Source: Bacteroidales bacterium UBA4116 (GTDB lineage: Bacteria > Bacteroidota > Bacteroidia > Bacteroidales > Tannerellaceae). Taken from it: DNA of 64,000 nt. The stretch's first letter is position 1. Every line of letters starts with the position of its first letter. Positions 16,973 through 25,839 of this stretch are shown here, piece after piece. Where the stretch lies: positions 139,448-203,447 of the forward strand of contig DFXE01000002.1 of the NCBI GenBank assembly GCA_002381645.1. The letters are read 5' to 3'. The notes below the pieces were generated by a model, which had not been told where the DNA came from, searched no databases, and saw only the letters and a list, made by a program, of their open reading frames with translations. The translations under genes were made by a program, and so were the position numbers.

Positions 16973-19900
16973 ACCCTTTTTCTTTTAACTATGTTATCGA
17001 GCCGTATCTTCCCCCTTATTTTATAGATCAGTACAAAAAAGAAAGGAACCAATACAATACCCACCGTAATGGCTACCAGCATGCCGAAGAAAACCCCCGT
17101 ACCGATACTGTGCCGTGAAGCCGAACCCGGCCCGCTGGCCAACACCATCGGAAGCATACCCAGTATAAAGGCGAGGGATGTCATCAGAATCGGGCGGAAA
17201 CGCATCTTTCCTGCGTAAATAGCAGCGTCTACTACATTTACCCCGGCATCCACCTGTACTTTAGCGAACTCTACGATAAGGATAGCGTTTTTGGCCGCCA
17301 AACCGATCAGCGTGACCAGCCCTATCTGGAAATAAATATCATTATTAAGCCCTGTGGCCCAAACCCCTAAGTAAGCACCTAAGGCTGCGATCGGCAAAGA
17401 AAGCAATACGGCAATGGGTACTGCCCAGCTTTCGTACTGGGCAGCAAGGAATAAAAAGACGAACAGGAACACCAACGCAAGCACAAGTCCCGTTTGTCCT
17501 CCGGCCTGTTTCTCCTGATAGGATAATCCGCTCCATTCAATTCCGATATTTTCCGGAAGGTGTTCGTCGGCAATACGTTGCATGGCAGCCATAGCTTCGC
17601 CCGAGCTGTATCCCGGAGCGGCAACCGCATTGATCGCCGCCGTGGAGAACATATTAAAACGCTTGATCGTTCCGGGTCCCGTAGTATAATGTGTAGTACC
17701 CAATGCCGTGAGCGGGATCATCGATCCGTTCTGCGCCCTGACAAAAAACAGCCCGATATTATCTTTTGATGCCCTGTACGGCGCTTCAGCCTGGATATAT
17801 ACCCGGTAAATCCGGTTAAACATATTGAAGTCGTTCACATATACCGATCCCAGGTAAGCTTTCATTGTTGAAAATATATCCGCCACCGGAATACCCAGGA
17901 ATTTAGCCTGGTCGCGGTCGACATCGAAGTATAGCTGCGGAATTTCCGGTTGCAAGGCCGATGACACACTCCGTAATTCGGGAGCCTGCGCAGCGTAGAA
18001 CAGGAAAGTATCCGATGCCGATACCAGGTTTTCCCAACTGGCGTCACTACGTCCTTCCAGCTGCATTTCAATACCGCCGCTTTCTCCTAATCCCGGAATA
18101 ACCGGAGGACGGTTTAAATATGCCTTTATTTCGGGATAATAATAAAACTCTTTTCGGGCAGCCTCCATTACATCGGCTACATTCATGCCTGACGACTTAC
18201 GTTCTTCCCAGGGTTTCAGGATAACGGTAAGGGTAGCGCGGCTCTGCGACGTTCCTACCCTGGAACTGCTGCCCGTTACATTCTGTACATAGGCTACGGC
18301 CGGTAAACCGGTGAGGAAAGCAATCGCCCTGTCGGTTACCACCCGGGTACGTTCCAGCGTAGCGCCTTCCGGCATTTCCAGTTCAACGGTAAAAAATCCC
18401 TGGTCTTCTTCCGGTATAAAACTCGTCGGAATGATCCTGTTCATCACAAAGATAAAAACCAGGGCAATTCCAAATCCTGCCAATATCCGTTTCGGATTAA
18501 CAATAGCTTTCTTTAATAAATTCGTATACGCGTTATTTCCCCTACTTAACCACTCGTTGATCTTTCGGAAAATAAAATGTTTTTGCTCTTTTGCCGGCCT
18601 CAGTATGATAGCGCACATGGCCGGGCTTAACGTAAGCGCCACTACGGTTGAAAGCAGTACGGAAACAACGATCGTCACCGAAAACTGCCGGTATAATTGC
18701 CCCGTTATGCCACTCAGGAAGCTAACCGGCACAAATACGGCGGCTAATACCAGCGAAGTGGCGATAAGGGCGCCGGTTAATTCGCGCATGGCTTTATGAG
18801 TGGCTTCACGGGCGGTTACCTTTTCTTCTTCCATGATACGCTCCACATTCTCCACCACCACTATGGCGTCGTCTACCACAATACCGATGGCAAGGATCAA
18901 ACCGAGCAGGGTAAGCATATTAAGCGAAAAACCGAAAATAAGCATAAAGCCGAATGTCCCGATCAGCGAGATAGGTACAGCAATAGTAGGGATCAGGGCG
19001 GCGCGCCAGTTCTGGAGCGAAAGGAAAACAACCAGGATAACCAGAAGCAGCGCTTCAAATAATGTTTTATATACCTCGTGGATAGACTGCGAGATGTATT
19101 CGGTCATATCGAATGGAAACATATACTCCAATCCTTCGGGAAAGTTACGGCTGATATCTTTCATCGCCTCTTTCACATTCGCAGCCACATCCAAAGCATT
19201 GGCCCCCGGAAGCATATAAATTCCGAGTATCGCCGCATTTTTCCCGTTCAGTCCGCTTTCCGTGGAATAAGAAGAAGCCTCCAGCGAAATACGGGCCACA
19301 TCGCGTAAACGCACAATCGACCCGTCGGGATTGGCCCTCACCACTATTTCTTCAAATTCTTTAACGGTAGAAAGACGTCCGTGCGCCGTAACGGGCAATG
19401 TCACATCCACATCCAGGACGGGTTGTTTACCCAATTCTCCGGCGGCCGACTCCCGGTTCTGATCTTTCAGGGCATTTTGCAGGTCCTGCACGGTTAATCC
19501 CATGTTGGCCAGCCGGTCGGGATAAACCCATATCTGCATCCCATAGTAACGGCTGCCTATATTGGATACCCTCCCTACCCCGGGAATACGGCGTAAAACG
19601 TCGAGTACATTAATGGTGGCAAAATTACTGAGGTATATTTCGTCGAAACGCGGATCGTCCGATAAGAGGCTCAAGGTCATCAACTGGCTGGGCGCCTGCT
19701 TCTCTACCGTAATCCCGTTTTCCACCACTTCGGCCGGTAAACGGGATTCCGCCAGTTTAACGCGGTTTTGAATTTCTATGGCCGACAAATCCGGATTGGC
19801 TCCTACATTAAAGGTTACGGTAACGGTTAACCCTCCCGAATTCGAACTGCTGCTTTGCATATAGATCATTCCCGGCGTACCGTTCAGTTCCTGTTCGATC

Positions 19901-20094
19901 GGTGTAGCCACCGCCTGCGAAACGGTCAGGGCGCTCGCACCCGGATAGGAGGCGCTTATCCTTACCACCGGGGGAGTGATCTGCGGGTACTGGTCTACGG
20001 GAAGCGATATCAGCCCGATGATCCCGATAATTACGATCAATATGGATAATACGGTAGAGAAAACGGGACGGTCTATGAAGAATCCCGGTTTCAT
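16969..20094 (-). CDS. RND multidrug efflux pump inner membrane subunit (AcrB/HAE1)
   Basis: Proton-driven efflux transporter of 1041 residues, the typical HAE1 length. It starts MKPGFFIDRPVFSTVLSILI. Twelve membrane helices are expected, with two large periplasmic loops after helices 1 and 7. The relay residues lie in helix 4 (LAIGIVVDDAIVVVENVERI, paired Asp) and a Lys is present in the C-terminal half (LVTLIGLAAKNAILIVEFA). It is coupled by 4-base overlaps to both the adaptor and the outer-membrane genes, so the whole tripartite pump is made from one mRNA. Confidence 0.95.
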   Translation of the reverse strand: MKPGFFIDRPVFSTVLSILIVIIGIIGLISLPVDQYPQITPPVVRISASYPGASALTVSQAVATPIEQELNGTPGMIYMQSSSSNSGGLTVTVTFNVGANPDLSAIEIQNRVKLAESRLPAEVVENGITVEKQAPSQLMTLSLLSDDPRFDEIYLSNFATINVLDVLRRIPGVGRVSNIGSRYYGMQIWVYPDRLANMGLTVQDLQNALKDQNRESAAGELGKQPVLDVDVTLPVTAHGRLSTVKEFEEIVVRANPDGSIVRLRDVARISLEASSYSTESGLNGKNAAILGIYMLPGANALDVAANVKEAMKDISRNFPEGLEYMFPFDMTEYISQSIHEVYKTLFEALLLVILVVFLSLQNWRAALIPTIAVPISLIGTFGFMLIFGFSLNMLTLLGLILAIGIVVDDAIVVVENVERIMEEEKVTAREATHKAMRELTGALIATSLVLAAVFVPVSFLSGITGQLYRQFSVTIVVSVLLSTVVALTLSPAMCAIILRPAKEQKHFIFRKINEWLSRGNNAYTNLLKKAIVNPKRILAGFGIALVFIFVMNRIIPTSFIPEEDQGFFTVELEMPEGATLERTRVVTDRAIAFLTGLPAVAYVQNVTGSSSRVGTSQSRATLTVILKPWEERKSSGMNVADVMEAARKEFYYYPEIKAYLNRPPVIPGLGESGGIEMQLEGRSDASWENLVSASDTFLFYAAQAPELRSVSSALQPEIPQLYFDVDRDQAKFLGIPVADIFSTMKAYLGSVYVNDFNMFNRIYRVYIQAEAPYRASKDNIGLFFVRAQNGSMIPLTALGTTHYTTGPGTIKRFNMFSTAAINAVAAPGYSSGEAMAAMQRIADEHLPENIGIEWSGLSYQEKQAGGQTGLVLALVFLFVFLFLAAQYESWAVPIAVLLSLPIAALGAYLGVWATGLNNDIYFQIGLVTLIGLAAKNAILIVEFAKVQVDAGVNVVDAAIYAGKMRFRPILMTSLAFILGMLPMVLASGPGSASRHSIGTGVFFGMLVAITVGIVLVPFFFVLIYKIRGKIRLDNIVKRKRV

Positions 20095-21257
20095 ATCCTG
20101 TCCTCCTCTCTTAATGCTTCAACCGCTTTTTCGTTGGCAGAGTCTACCGTCCTAACTTCCACGCCGGGTGTCAGTTTATGGTAGCCCTCTATAACCACCA
20201 GTTCATTCTCGCCCAGCCCGCGCTCGATAACAATATTGTTGTGTATTTCGGGTCCGATCTGTACAAAACGCTTTTCCGCCTTATTATCCCGGCGGATAAT
20301 ATAGATGAATGCTCCCCCTTTTTCAATGGAGACGGATTTACGGGGTACTACAATAGCCCGTTCACGCACATCGAGCAACAGCCGCACACGTGTAAACTGT
20401 CCGGGCAAAAGACGCTGGTTCGGATTGGCCAGCCTGGCGCGTACGCCGAAGGTTCCCGTTTTAGGGTCCACAATCGGGTCGGCAAAATCCACATAACCCG
20501 TTATCGGATATTCCGTATTATCGGCAAGGGTTACGGTAACGGTCGGTTGCCACGAACGGGTGGTATCCTGCTGGCCGAACCGCACATTCCGCCTTTCGGC
20601 GCGAAGGTAATCCAGAGCCGTCATCTGGAAATCCACCTGTACGGTATCGCTTTTCACGATGGCAGCCAGTTTGGAATTCACACCCGGTCCTACCAAAGCC
20701 CCCACATCCACAAAACGTTCGCTTATATAACCCGATATAGGAGATACTACCGTGGTATAATTAAGTTCGAGTTGCGCCTGGTCCAGGTCGGCTTTACTGA
20801 TCCCTATGTTGGCCTCTGCATCCTCCACGGCAGCCATCGCGTTATCCAGGTCCAGCTGGCTGGCGGCGTGTTGTTCGTATAAAGGCGTCAGGCGCTCCAC
20901 ATCCCTCCTCGATTTGGCGGCCTGTGCTTCGGCTTTTTTCAACTGGGCCTTTGCTTTTTCAAGCCTTGCTTTGTACTGGGCGGAATTAATAAAGAACAAA
21001 GGTTCGTTCTGGTGTACATATTTACCTTCCTGAAAAAGCATCCGTTCCAGGTAGCCCTCTACCCGCGCGTGCACTTCCACATAACTGGCAGCGCGTATAC
21101 GGCCGACGTATTCGCCGAAAATCTGAACATCATCTTTGGAAGGCTTTTCCACTACTACGATAGGAAGCTGAACTTCTTCTTTCTTTCGACATCCCGTCGA
21201 TAAAATACCCATGGATAATAATACAATAAGTATTTCTGCAAACCTAAGTCTTTTCAT
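20091..21257 (-). CDS. RND efflux periplasmic adaptor (AcrA/MexA-like lipoprotein)
   Basis: Membrane fusion protein of 388 residues linking the pump to the outer membrane channel. The lipoprotein signal ends in LSTGC (Cys 23). It is followed by the biotinyl-lipoyl half (SYVEVHARVEGYLERMLFQEGKYV), an alpha-helical hairpin (about residues 100-160, AKAQLKKAEAQAAKSRRDVE), a second lipoyl half (TTVVSPISGYISERFVDVGALV) and the beta-barrel and membrane-proximal domains. It is the first gene of the efflux operon. The 160-base upstream region carries no recognisable local repressor gene, so the regulator is elsewhere. Confidence 0.94.
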   Translation of the reverse strand: MKRLRFAEILIVLLSMGILSTGCRKKEEVQLPIVVVEKPSKDDVQIFGEYVGRIRAASYVEVHARVEGYLERMLFQEGKYVHQNEPLFFINSAQYKARLEKAKAQLKKAEAQAAKSRRDVERLTPLYEQHAASQLDLDNAMAAVEDAEANIGISKADLDQAQLELNYTTVVSPISGYISERFVDVGALVGPGVNSKLAAIVKSDTVQVDFQMTALDYLRAERRNVRFGQQDTTRSWQPTVTVTLADNTEYPITGYVDFADPIVDPKTGTFGVRARLANPNQRLLPGQFTRVRLLLDVRERAIVVPRKSVSIEKGGAFIYIIRRDNKAEKRFVQIGPEIHNNIVIERGLGENELVVIEGYHKLTPGVEVRTVDSANEKAVEALREEDRI

Positions 21258-21404
21258 CTACTGAGTTTACTTATTAAGTTTATATATCTGTCCTATAATT
21301 AGAATAGGATTAACGAATGTTTTGTTCACAAAAACCCGTTAATTTAAGTTAGTTCACATAGAAAAGATAGATGTCAAGCAAAGCCTTAGAGGGAGCAAAG
21401 GTAA

Positions 21405-21642
21405 ACAAAAAAAGGAAAAATCCTCAAAAAGAAGATTTTTCCTTGTATATGTAAGAAAGCCGCACTGTAGATATGAACAAACTCCGTATGACAGGATTTG
21501 AGTGCTTTACCGTCTTTGTAATCCGCTGTGCAATGCATCTCCGAAGAGTGCGGCCCGCCATCAACGATAAGAGCGTTGTCTCGGAATTATATTTAACTGA
21601 TGAGTTTCCCAATCGAACAAGTGCGGCTTAACTCATCACCTT
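21405..21642 (-). ncRNA. ssrS: Candidate structured RNA, possibly 6S RNA
   Basis: A complete transcription unit without a plausible protein. The minus-strand promoter at 21650-21680 would start RNA near 21642. A 9-bp closing stem (AGCCGCACT at 21628-21620 with AGTGCGGCT at 21466-21458) encloses about 150 nt containing several local hairpins, including CTC-TTCG-GAG and CAACG/CGTTG. An 11-bp hairpin at 21412-21444 with a T-run downstream ends it. Total length without the terminator is about 190 nt. A rod with a closing stem and large interior fits 6S RNA, but I cannot run a covariance search; the class is inferred, the RNA gene itself is better supported. Confidence 0.55.
21412..21444 (-). terminator. 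Intrinsic terminator of the candidate 6S-like RNA
   Basis: On the minus strand AAGGAAAAATC pairs with GATTTTTCCTT (arms 21434-21444 and 21412-21422) and is followed by a T-rich tract (complement of 21404-21413). Confidence 0.75.
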
Positions 21643-21649
21643 TATAACA

Positions 21650-21680
21650 CAAATATAAAGATAAGGTTTAGAACTTCCAA
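21650..21680 (-). promoter_or_regulatory. Promoter of the candidate 6S-like RNA
   Basis: On the minus strand TTG (21680-21678), a 20-base spacer and TATATTTG (21657-21650): a full match to the Bacteroidota TTG/TAnnTTTG consensus with no protein gene downstream. Confidence 0.7.
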
Positions 21681-21751
21681 ATAAATAAGTAAAAAAATCA
21701 CCCTTAACCCGTCACTGTATGATCCCTGTTTATAAAGGTCTGTAAAACAAG

Positions 21752-21778
21752 CAGAGACAAGGAAAAACCTTGTCTCTG
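21752..21778 (-). terminator. Hairpin ending the thrS-infC-rpmI-rplT operon
   Basis: Perfect 11-bp inverted repeat CAGAGACAAGG / CCTTGTCTCTG with a 5-base loop, 26 bases after the rplT stop codon on the minus strand; the downstream strand is only moderately T-rich. Confidence 0.65.
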
Positions 21779-21803
21779 TACTTATCTTCATCAGAAAGAA
21801 ATC

Positions 21804-22148
21804 TTATTTTACTTTCTCTACGATCGCTTTGAAGGCTTCCGGATGATTCATTGCCAGGTCGGCCAACACTTTACGGTTGATCTCGATACCCTTGGCATGT
21901 AAAGCTCCCATCAAACGGGAATATGACATTCCTTCCAGGCGTGCGGCAGCGTTGATACGTTGGATCCATAAGGCACGGAAACTACGTTTTTTGTTGCGGC
22001 GGTCGCGGTAAGCATATGTCAAACCTTTTTCCCAGGTGTTCTTTGCTACCGTCCAAACGTTCTTACGTGCACCGTAATAACCTCTGGTAAGCTTTAAAAT
22101 CCGTTTTCTTTTTGCTCTTGAAGCAACATGATTTACTGATCTCGGCAT
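21804..22148 (-). CDS. rplT: 50S ribosomal protein L20
   Basis: Ribosomal protein of 114 residues, the universal L20 length, starting MPRSVNHVASRAKRKRILKL. The basic N-terminal arm binds 23S rRNA during early 50S assembly, and the C-terminal globular part (LRKVLADLAMNHPEAF-like, here INRKVLADLAMNHP) is conserved. It is the last gene of the classical infC-rpmI-rplT cluster. In other bacteria L20 represses its own operon through an rpmI-region mRNA structure; no such structure was assigned here. Confidence 0.98.
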   Translation of the reverse strand: MPRSVNHVASRAKRKRILKLTRGYYGARKNVWTVAKNTWEKGLTYAYRDRRNKKRSFRALWIQRINAAARLEGMSYSRLMGALHAKGIEINRKVLADLAMNHPEAFKAIVEKVK

Positions 22149-22257
22149 AATTCTAATCTGTTTTTGAATGTTAGCGCCATCACATTACGGGATGATCTTT
22201 TTTGCTAAATACATTCGGTTAATAAAAATCGTTGTAAAACTCGTTTAACTTATAAAA

Positions 22258-22455
22258 TCACTTCAAACCCAGCAATTCCTTTACCGCACCTACGTCTGAT
22301 TTATGCACCAGGCCGATGTGAGTAAGGTTTCTCTTTTGCTTCTTGGTCTTCTTGGTCAGAATGTGACTTTTGTAAGCATGTTTTCTCTTGATTTTACCTG
22401 TTCCGGTAAGGGCGAACCTCTTTTTGGCACCGGAATTAGTCTTCATCTTAGGCAT
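22258..22455 (-). CDS. rpmI: 50S ribosomal protein L35
   Basis: Ribosomal protein of 65 residues, full family length, starting MPKMKTNSGAKKRFALTGTGKIKR and carrying the KRKHAYKSHILTKKTKKQKR basic core. It is located between infC (58 bases upstream) and rplT (109 bases downstream), the conserved order. All three genes lie on the minus strand behind thrS. Confidence 0.98.
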   Translation of the reverse strand: MPKMKTNSGAKKRFALTGTGKIKRKHAYKSHILTKKTKKQKRNLTHIGLVHKSDVGAVKELLGLK

Positions 22456-22513
22456 TTTCCAATTTTATTTTTAATTATTAAACTTAGTGTATCCGTTTGA
22501 ACGGGATACCTTA

Positions 22514-23155
22514 TTATTCATCCTTATCTTCTTTGTTTTCGTTGTCGGCTTTCGGTTTAAGTGTGATCACTTTCTTTGCCGGAGCCTGCTGTTGCTGTGG
22601 TTGCTTGGAAGGCGCTGCTCCCGGTTTCTTGGGCGAAATCATAATGATCATGCGTTTTCCCTCCAATACCGGTAATTGCTCTACCTTGCCGAATTCTTCC
22701 AGGTCATTGGCAAAGCGAAGTAACAATACTTCTCCCTGCTCTTTGAATAAAATAGAACGCCCCTTGAAAAACACATATGCTTTTACCTTAGCGCCTTCTT
22801 CCAGAAAGCCTTTCGCATGTTTAAGCTTAAAGTTATAATCGTGGTCGTCGGTCTGGGGTCCGAAACGGATCTCCTTGACAATCACTTTCACAGACTTGGC
22901 TTTCTGCTCTTTCTGACGTTTCTTTTGTTGGTAGAGGAATTTTTGGAAATCGGTGATTCTACAAACGGGCGGCGTTGCGTTCGGTGATATTTCAACCAAA
23001 TCCAGATCCTGGTCCTGCGCCATCTTCAATGCCTGTGCTGTAGGATAAACACCCGGCTCAACATCATCACCTACTAAACGAACTTCCGGAACGCGAATAC
23101 GTTCATTAATTCTATACTGATTCTTCAGTTTATCGCTTTCTCTTTCTCTCTTCAT
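22514..23155 (-). CDS. infC: Translation initiation factor IF-3
   Basis: Initiation factor of 213 residues, slightly long for IF-3. The N-domain carries YRINERIRVPEVRLVGDD and the PTAQALKMAQDQDLDLVEIS signature. The C-domain (KSVKVIVKEIRFGPQTDDHDYNFKLKHA and GKRMIIMISPKKPGA) binds the 30S platform. A low-complexity tail rich in Pro, Gln and Lys (KQPQQQQAPAKK) extends past the usual end, as in several Bacteroidota. The start is ATG at 23155; many infC genes use a rare start codon for autoregulation, but an ordinary ATG is used here. Confidence 0.97.
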   Translation of the reverse strand: MKRERESDKLKNQYRINERIRVPEVRLVGDDVEPGVYPTAQALKMAQDQDLDLVEISPNATPPVCRITDFQKFLYQQKKRQKEQKAKSVKVIVKEIRFGPQTDDHDYNFKLKHAKGFLEEGAKVKAYVFFKGRSILFKEQGEVLLLRFANDLEEFGKVEQLPVLEGKRMIIMISPKKPGAAPSKQPQQQQAPAKKVITLKPKADNENKEDKDE

Positions 23156-23187
23156 TAAAAAGATTTATTCTCCTCGTTATTATTCTT

Positions 23188-25155
23188 TTAGTTATTATTA
23201 TCTTTATTTTTATGCCAACGATTCATCATTTCCTCCACTTCTTTATTTAAAAGCGCAGCAAATGTAGTAATTTTCATGGAACCTGTATCACCTTCACCCT
23301 GTTTTCTTACAGAAACTTCATTATTTTCAGCTTCTTTCTCTCCCACGATGAGCATATAAGGGATACGTTTCAATTCATTGTCGCGTATTTTACGCCCTAC
23401 CTTCTCGTTGCGGTCGTCTACCACAACCCGGATATCCTCGTCTTCCAACTGTCGGGCTACCTCGCGGGCATAGTCGTTGTATTTTTCGCTTACGGGCAAT
23501 ACGGCTACCTGGTCGGGTGTCAGCCATATCGGGAATTTTCCTCCCGTATGTTCTATCAGTACGGCCACAAAGCGTTCCATCGAACCGAACGGCGCGCGGT
23601 GTATCATCACCGGGCGGTGTTTCTTATTATCTTCTCCGGTATATTCCAGTTCGAAACGTTCGGGCAGGCTGTAATCCACCTGGATAGTCCCCAACTGCCA
23701 GCGACGGCCGATGGCGTCTTTTACCATAAAATCGAGCTTCGGACCATAGAAAGCAGCTTCACCCAATTCGATCTTCGCCTTTAAACCGGCCTCGCGGCAA
23801 GCTTCGATGATCGCTGTTTCCGCCTTTTCCCAGTTTTCTTCCGAACCGATGTACTTTTCCTTATTATCCGGGTCGCGTAAGGATATCTGAGCTTCAAAAT
23901 TCTCAAAATCAAGCGCTTTGAAGATAATAAAGATAATATCCATTACTTTCAGGAACTCTTCCTTCAGCTGGTCCGGACGGCAGAACAGGTGCGCGTCGTC
24001 CTGGGTAAATCCGCGTACACGGGTTAAACCATGTAATTCGCCGCTTTGTTCATAGCGGTAAACGGTTCCGAACTCCGCGAAACGGATCGGCAGGTCTTTG
24101 TACGACCGGGGAGTTACTTTATATATCTCGCAGTGGTGCGGACAGTTCATCGGTTTAAGCAGGAACTCTTCTCCTTCCTGTGGCGTATGGATGGGCTGGA
24201 ATGAATCTTTGCCATACTTCTCGTAATGCCCGGAAGTCACATACAACTGTTTGCCGCCGATATGCGGAGTCATCACCTGCTGGTACCCGTATTTTTTCTG
24301 GATACGCTTCAGGAAATCCTCCAGGCGCAGGCGCAACTGCGTACCCCTCGGCAACCATAACGGCAATCCTGCTCCCACGGCTGTGGAAAAAGCAAACAAT
24401 TCCAGTTCCTTGCCGATCTTCCGGTGGTCGCGTTTTTTGGCCTCTTCCAGAAAAGCAAGATATTCGTCGAGCATCTTTTTCTTAGGGAAGGTAATGCCGT
24501 ACAACCGTACCAGCTGTTTGCGTTTCTCGTCACCGCGCCAGTATGCCCCGGCAACGCTTAATATTTTTACCGCCTTGATATAAGAGGTATTAGGCAAATG
24601 CGGGCCACGACATAAGTCTGTAAAGCTGCCCTGCGTATAAGTGGTGATCGTACCGTCTTCCAGTTCGCCGATCAGCTCGGTTTTATATAGTTCGCCCCTG
24701 TCGCCAAACATTTTCATCGCTTCGCTTTTGGCAATGCTCTGGCGTTTGATCTCTTCTTTACGGGCGATAAGTTCCATCATTTTAGCTTCGATGGCAGGAA
24801 AATCGCTTTCCTTGATCGTGCGGTCTTCACCGGGGTCTACATCGTAATAAAAGCCATTCTCAATGGCAGGCCCGATCCCGAATTTGATTCCCGGATACAA
24901 TTCCTGCAACGCTTCGGCCATTAAGTGCGCGCTGGAATGCCAGTAAGCGTGTTTGCCTTCGTCATCATCCCATTTCAGCAATTTAACAGATGAATCCTGT
25001 TCGATAGGACGACACAAATCCCATGTCTCCCCGTTGACATCAGCAGCCAAAACATCCTGTGCCAGTCGTGAACTGATACTTTCTGCTATTTCCAGGGCAG
25101 TTACGCCTTCTGCATATTCTCTTACGGAATTATCAGGGAATGTAATCTTTATCAT
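23188..25155 (-). CDS. thrS: Threonyl-tRNA synthetase
   Basis: Class II aminoacyl-tRNA synthetase of 655 residues with all expected parts. They are an N-terminal TGS domain (1-60), the editing domain with HSSAHLMAEAL and the zinc-type DLCRGPHLPNT motif, and the catalytic core with GLPLWLPRGTQLR, MNCPHHCEIY and RVRGFTQDDAHLFCR. The motif 3 region IHRAPFGSMERF and an anticodon-binding domain (about 550-640) complete it. It heads the thrS-infC-rpmI-rplT operon (33 bases before infC). A TAAATTTG -7 element lies at 25195-25202 on the minus strand about 40 bases upstream. No T-box or leader attenuator was recognised. Confidence 0.98.
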   Translation of the reverse strand: MIKITFPDNSVREYAEGVTALEIAESISSRLAQDVLAADVNGETWDLCRPIEQDSSVKLLKWDDDEGKHAYWHSSAHLMAEALQELYPGIKFGIGPAIENGFYYDVDPGEDRTIKESDFPAIEAKMMELIARKEEIKRQSIAKSEAMKMFGDRGELYKTELIGELEDGTITTYTQGSFTDLCRGPHLPNTSYIKAVKILSVAGAYWRGDEKRKQLVRLYGITFPKKKMLDEYLAFLEEAKKRDHRKIGKELELFAFSTAVGAGLPLWLPRGTQLRLRLEDFLKRIQKKYGYQQVMTPHIGGKQLYVTSGHYEKYGKDSFQPIHTPQEGEEFLLKPMNCPHHCEIYKVTPRSYKDLPIRFAEFGTVYRYEQSGELHGLTRVRGFTQDDAHLFCRPDQLKEEFLKVMDIIFIIFKALDFENFEAQISLRDPDNKEKYIGSEENWEKAETAIIEACREAGLKAKIELGEAAFYGPKLDFMVKDAIGRRWQLGTIQVDYSLPERFELEYTGEDNKKHRPVMIHRAPFGSMERFVAVLIEHTGGKFPIWLTPDQVAVLPVSEKYNDYAREVARQLEDEDIRVVVDDRNEKVGRKIRDNELKRIPYMLIVGEKEAENNEVSVRKQGEGDTGSMKITTFAALLNKEVEEMMNRWHKNKDNNN

Positions 25156-25839
25156 AATCTTTCCAGTAAAAAATTCTTAATTTCAAATAAGGTGCAAATT
25201 TACGATTCTTTTTCATATTAAAGGCTTTATAACCTTAAAATCTTTATCCTGAACGAACGAAAAATGATGTTATTTCCTTCTTACATAATACACCTGCAGG
25301 AAAAATCAAAAATTTCAGCCTTCAGCCTTCAGTCCGGGGTAAACGGCTGGTTCATAACCATCAGGGCTGAAGGCAACCCTGAAGCCCCTGTCAGGAATGA
25401 TTATCCGAACCCGGAGAAAACGCTCCGTACACTAACCGGTTCTTCCCGTGTAATTAGTACAAACGTAGGGTATCCCTGATCGTTGGTTCACCGGCAACTG
25501 ATCATTTCACCCGGGTGAAATTTTCTTTTAACGGAGGTTAAAAGTTCTTTTAACACCCGTTAAAAATAATTTTAACTCCCGTCAAATGATCAACGGTTAA
25601 CCGCCCTTACAGTAAACGGTTATGGGCCATACCGTAATACAACGTGAGTTTAATACTAATTCATCCAGCGTAAGGGTGAACGATGGGTGACAGATGAAAA
25701 GGCCATATCCTTCACCCCTATCCTATTAGAATACAACCGGTTAACCCGACAGGTGACAGATGGGTGATATCGGACGGAACTCCTGTTACTGTTGCTTTTT
25801 TTATCTTTAAACGCAATTTACGGCGATAAAAAAGAGGGT
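25156..25839. other. Palindrome-rich intergenic region, no gene recognised
   Basis: 684 bases between thrS and the TonB receptor, both transcribed toward lower coordinates. It contains GCCTTCAGCC (25318-25327) facing GGCTGAAGGC (25365-25374) and a perfect 16-bp palindrome TTTCACCCGGGTGAAA (25505-25520). A series of TTTTAAC/GTTAAAA words follows (about 25528-25590), including TTTTAACACCCGTTAAAA, and then repeated GGTGACAGATG words near 25687 and 25755. The 71-codon ORF at 25264-25479 looks like a chance frame through these repeats. Confidence 0.5.

Noticed and set aside
21424..21612. 62-codon ORF on the minus strand
   Set aside because: It lies entirely inside the promoter- and terminator-bounded RNA with long-range base pairing; its C-terminal codons run through the terminator stem. 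No protein family is recognisable.
25264..25479. 71-codon ORF on the plus strand
   Set aside because: It crosses repeated CAGCCTTCAG words and palindromes, has no start-site support and does not resemble any protein known to me.
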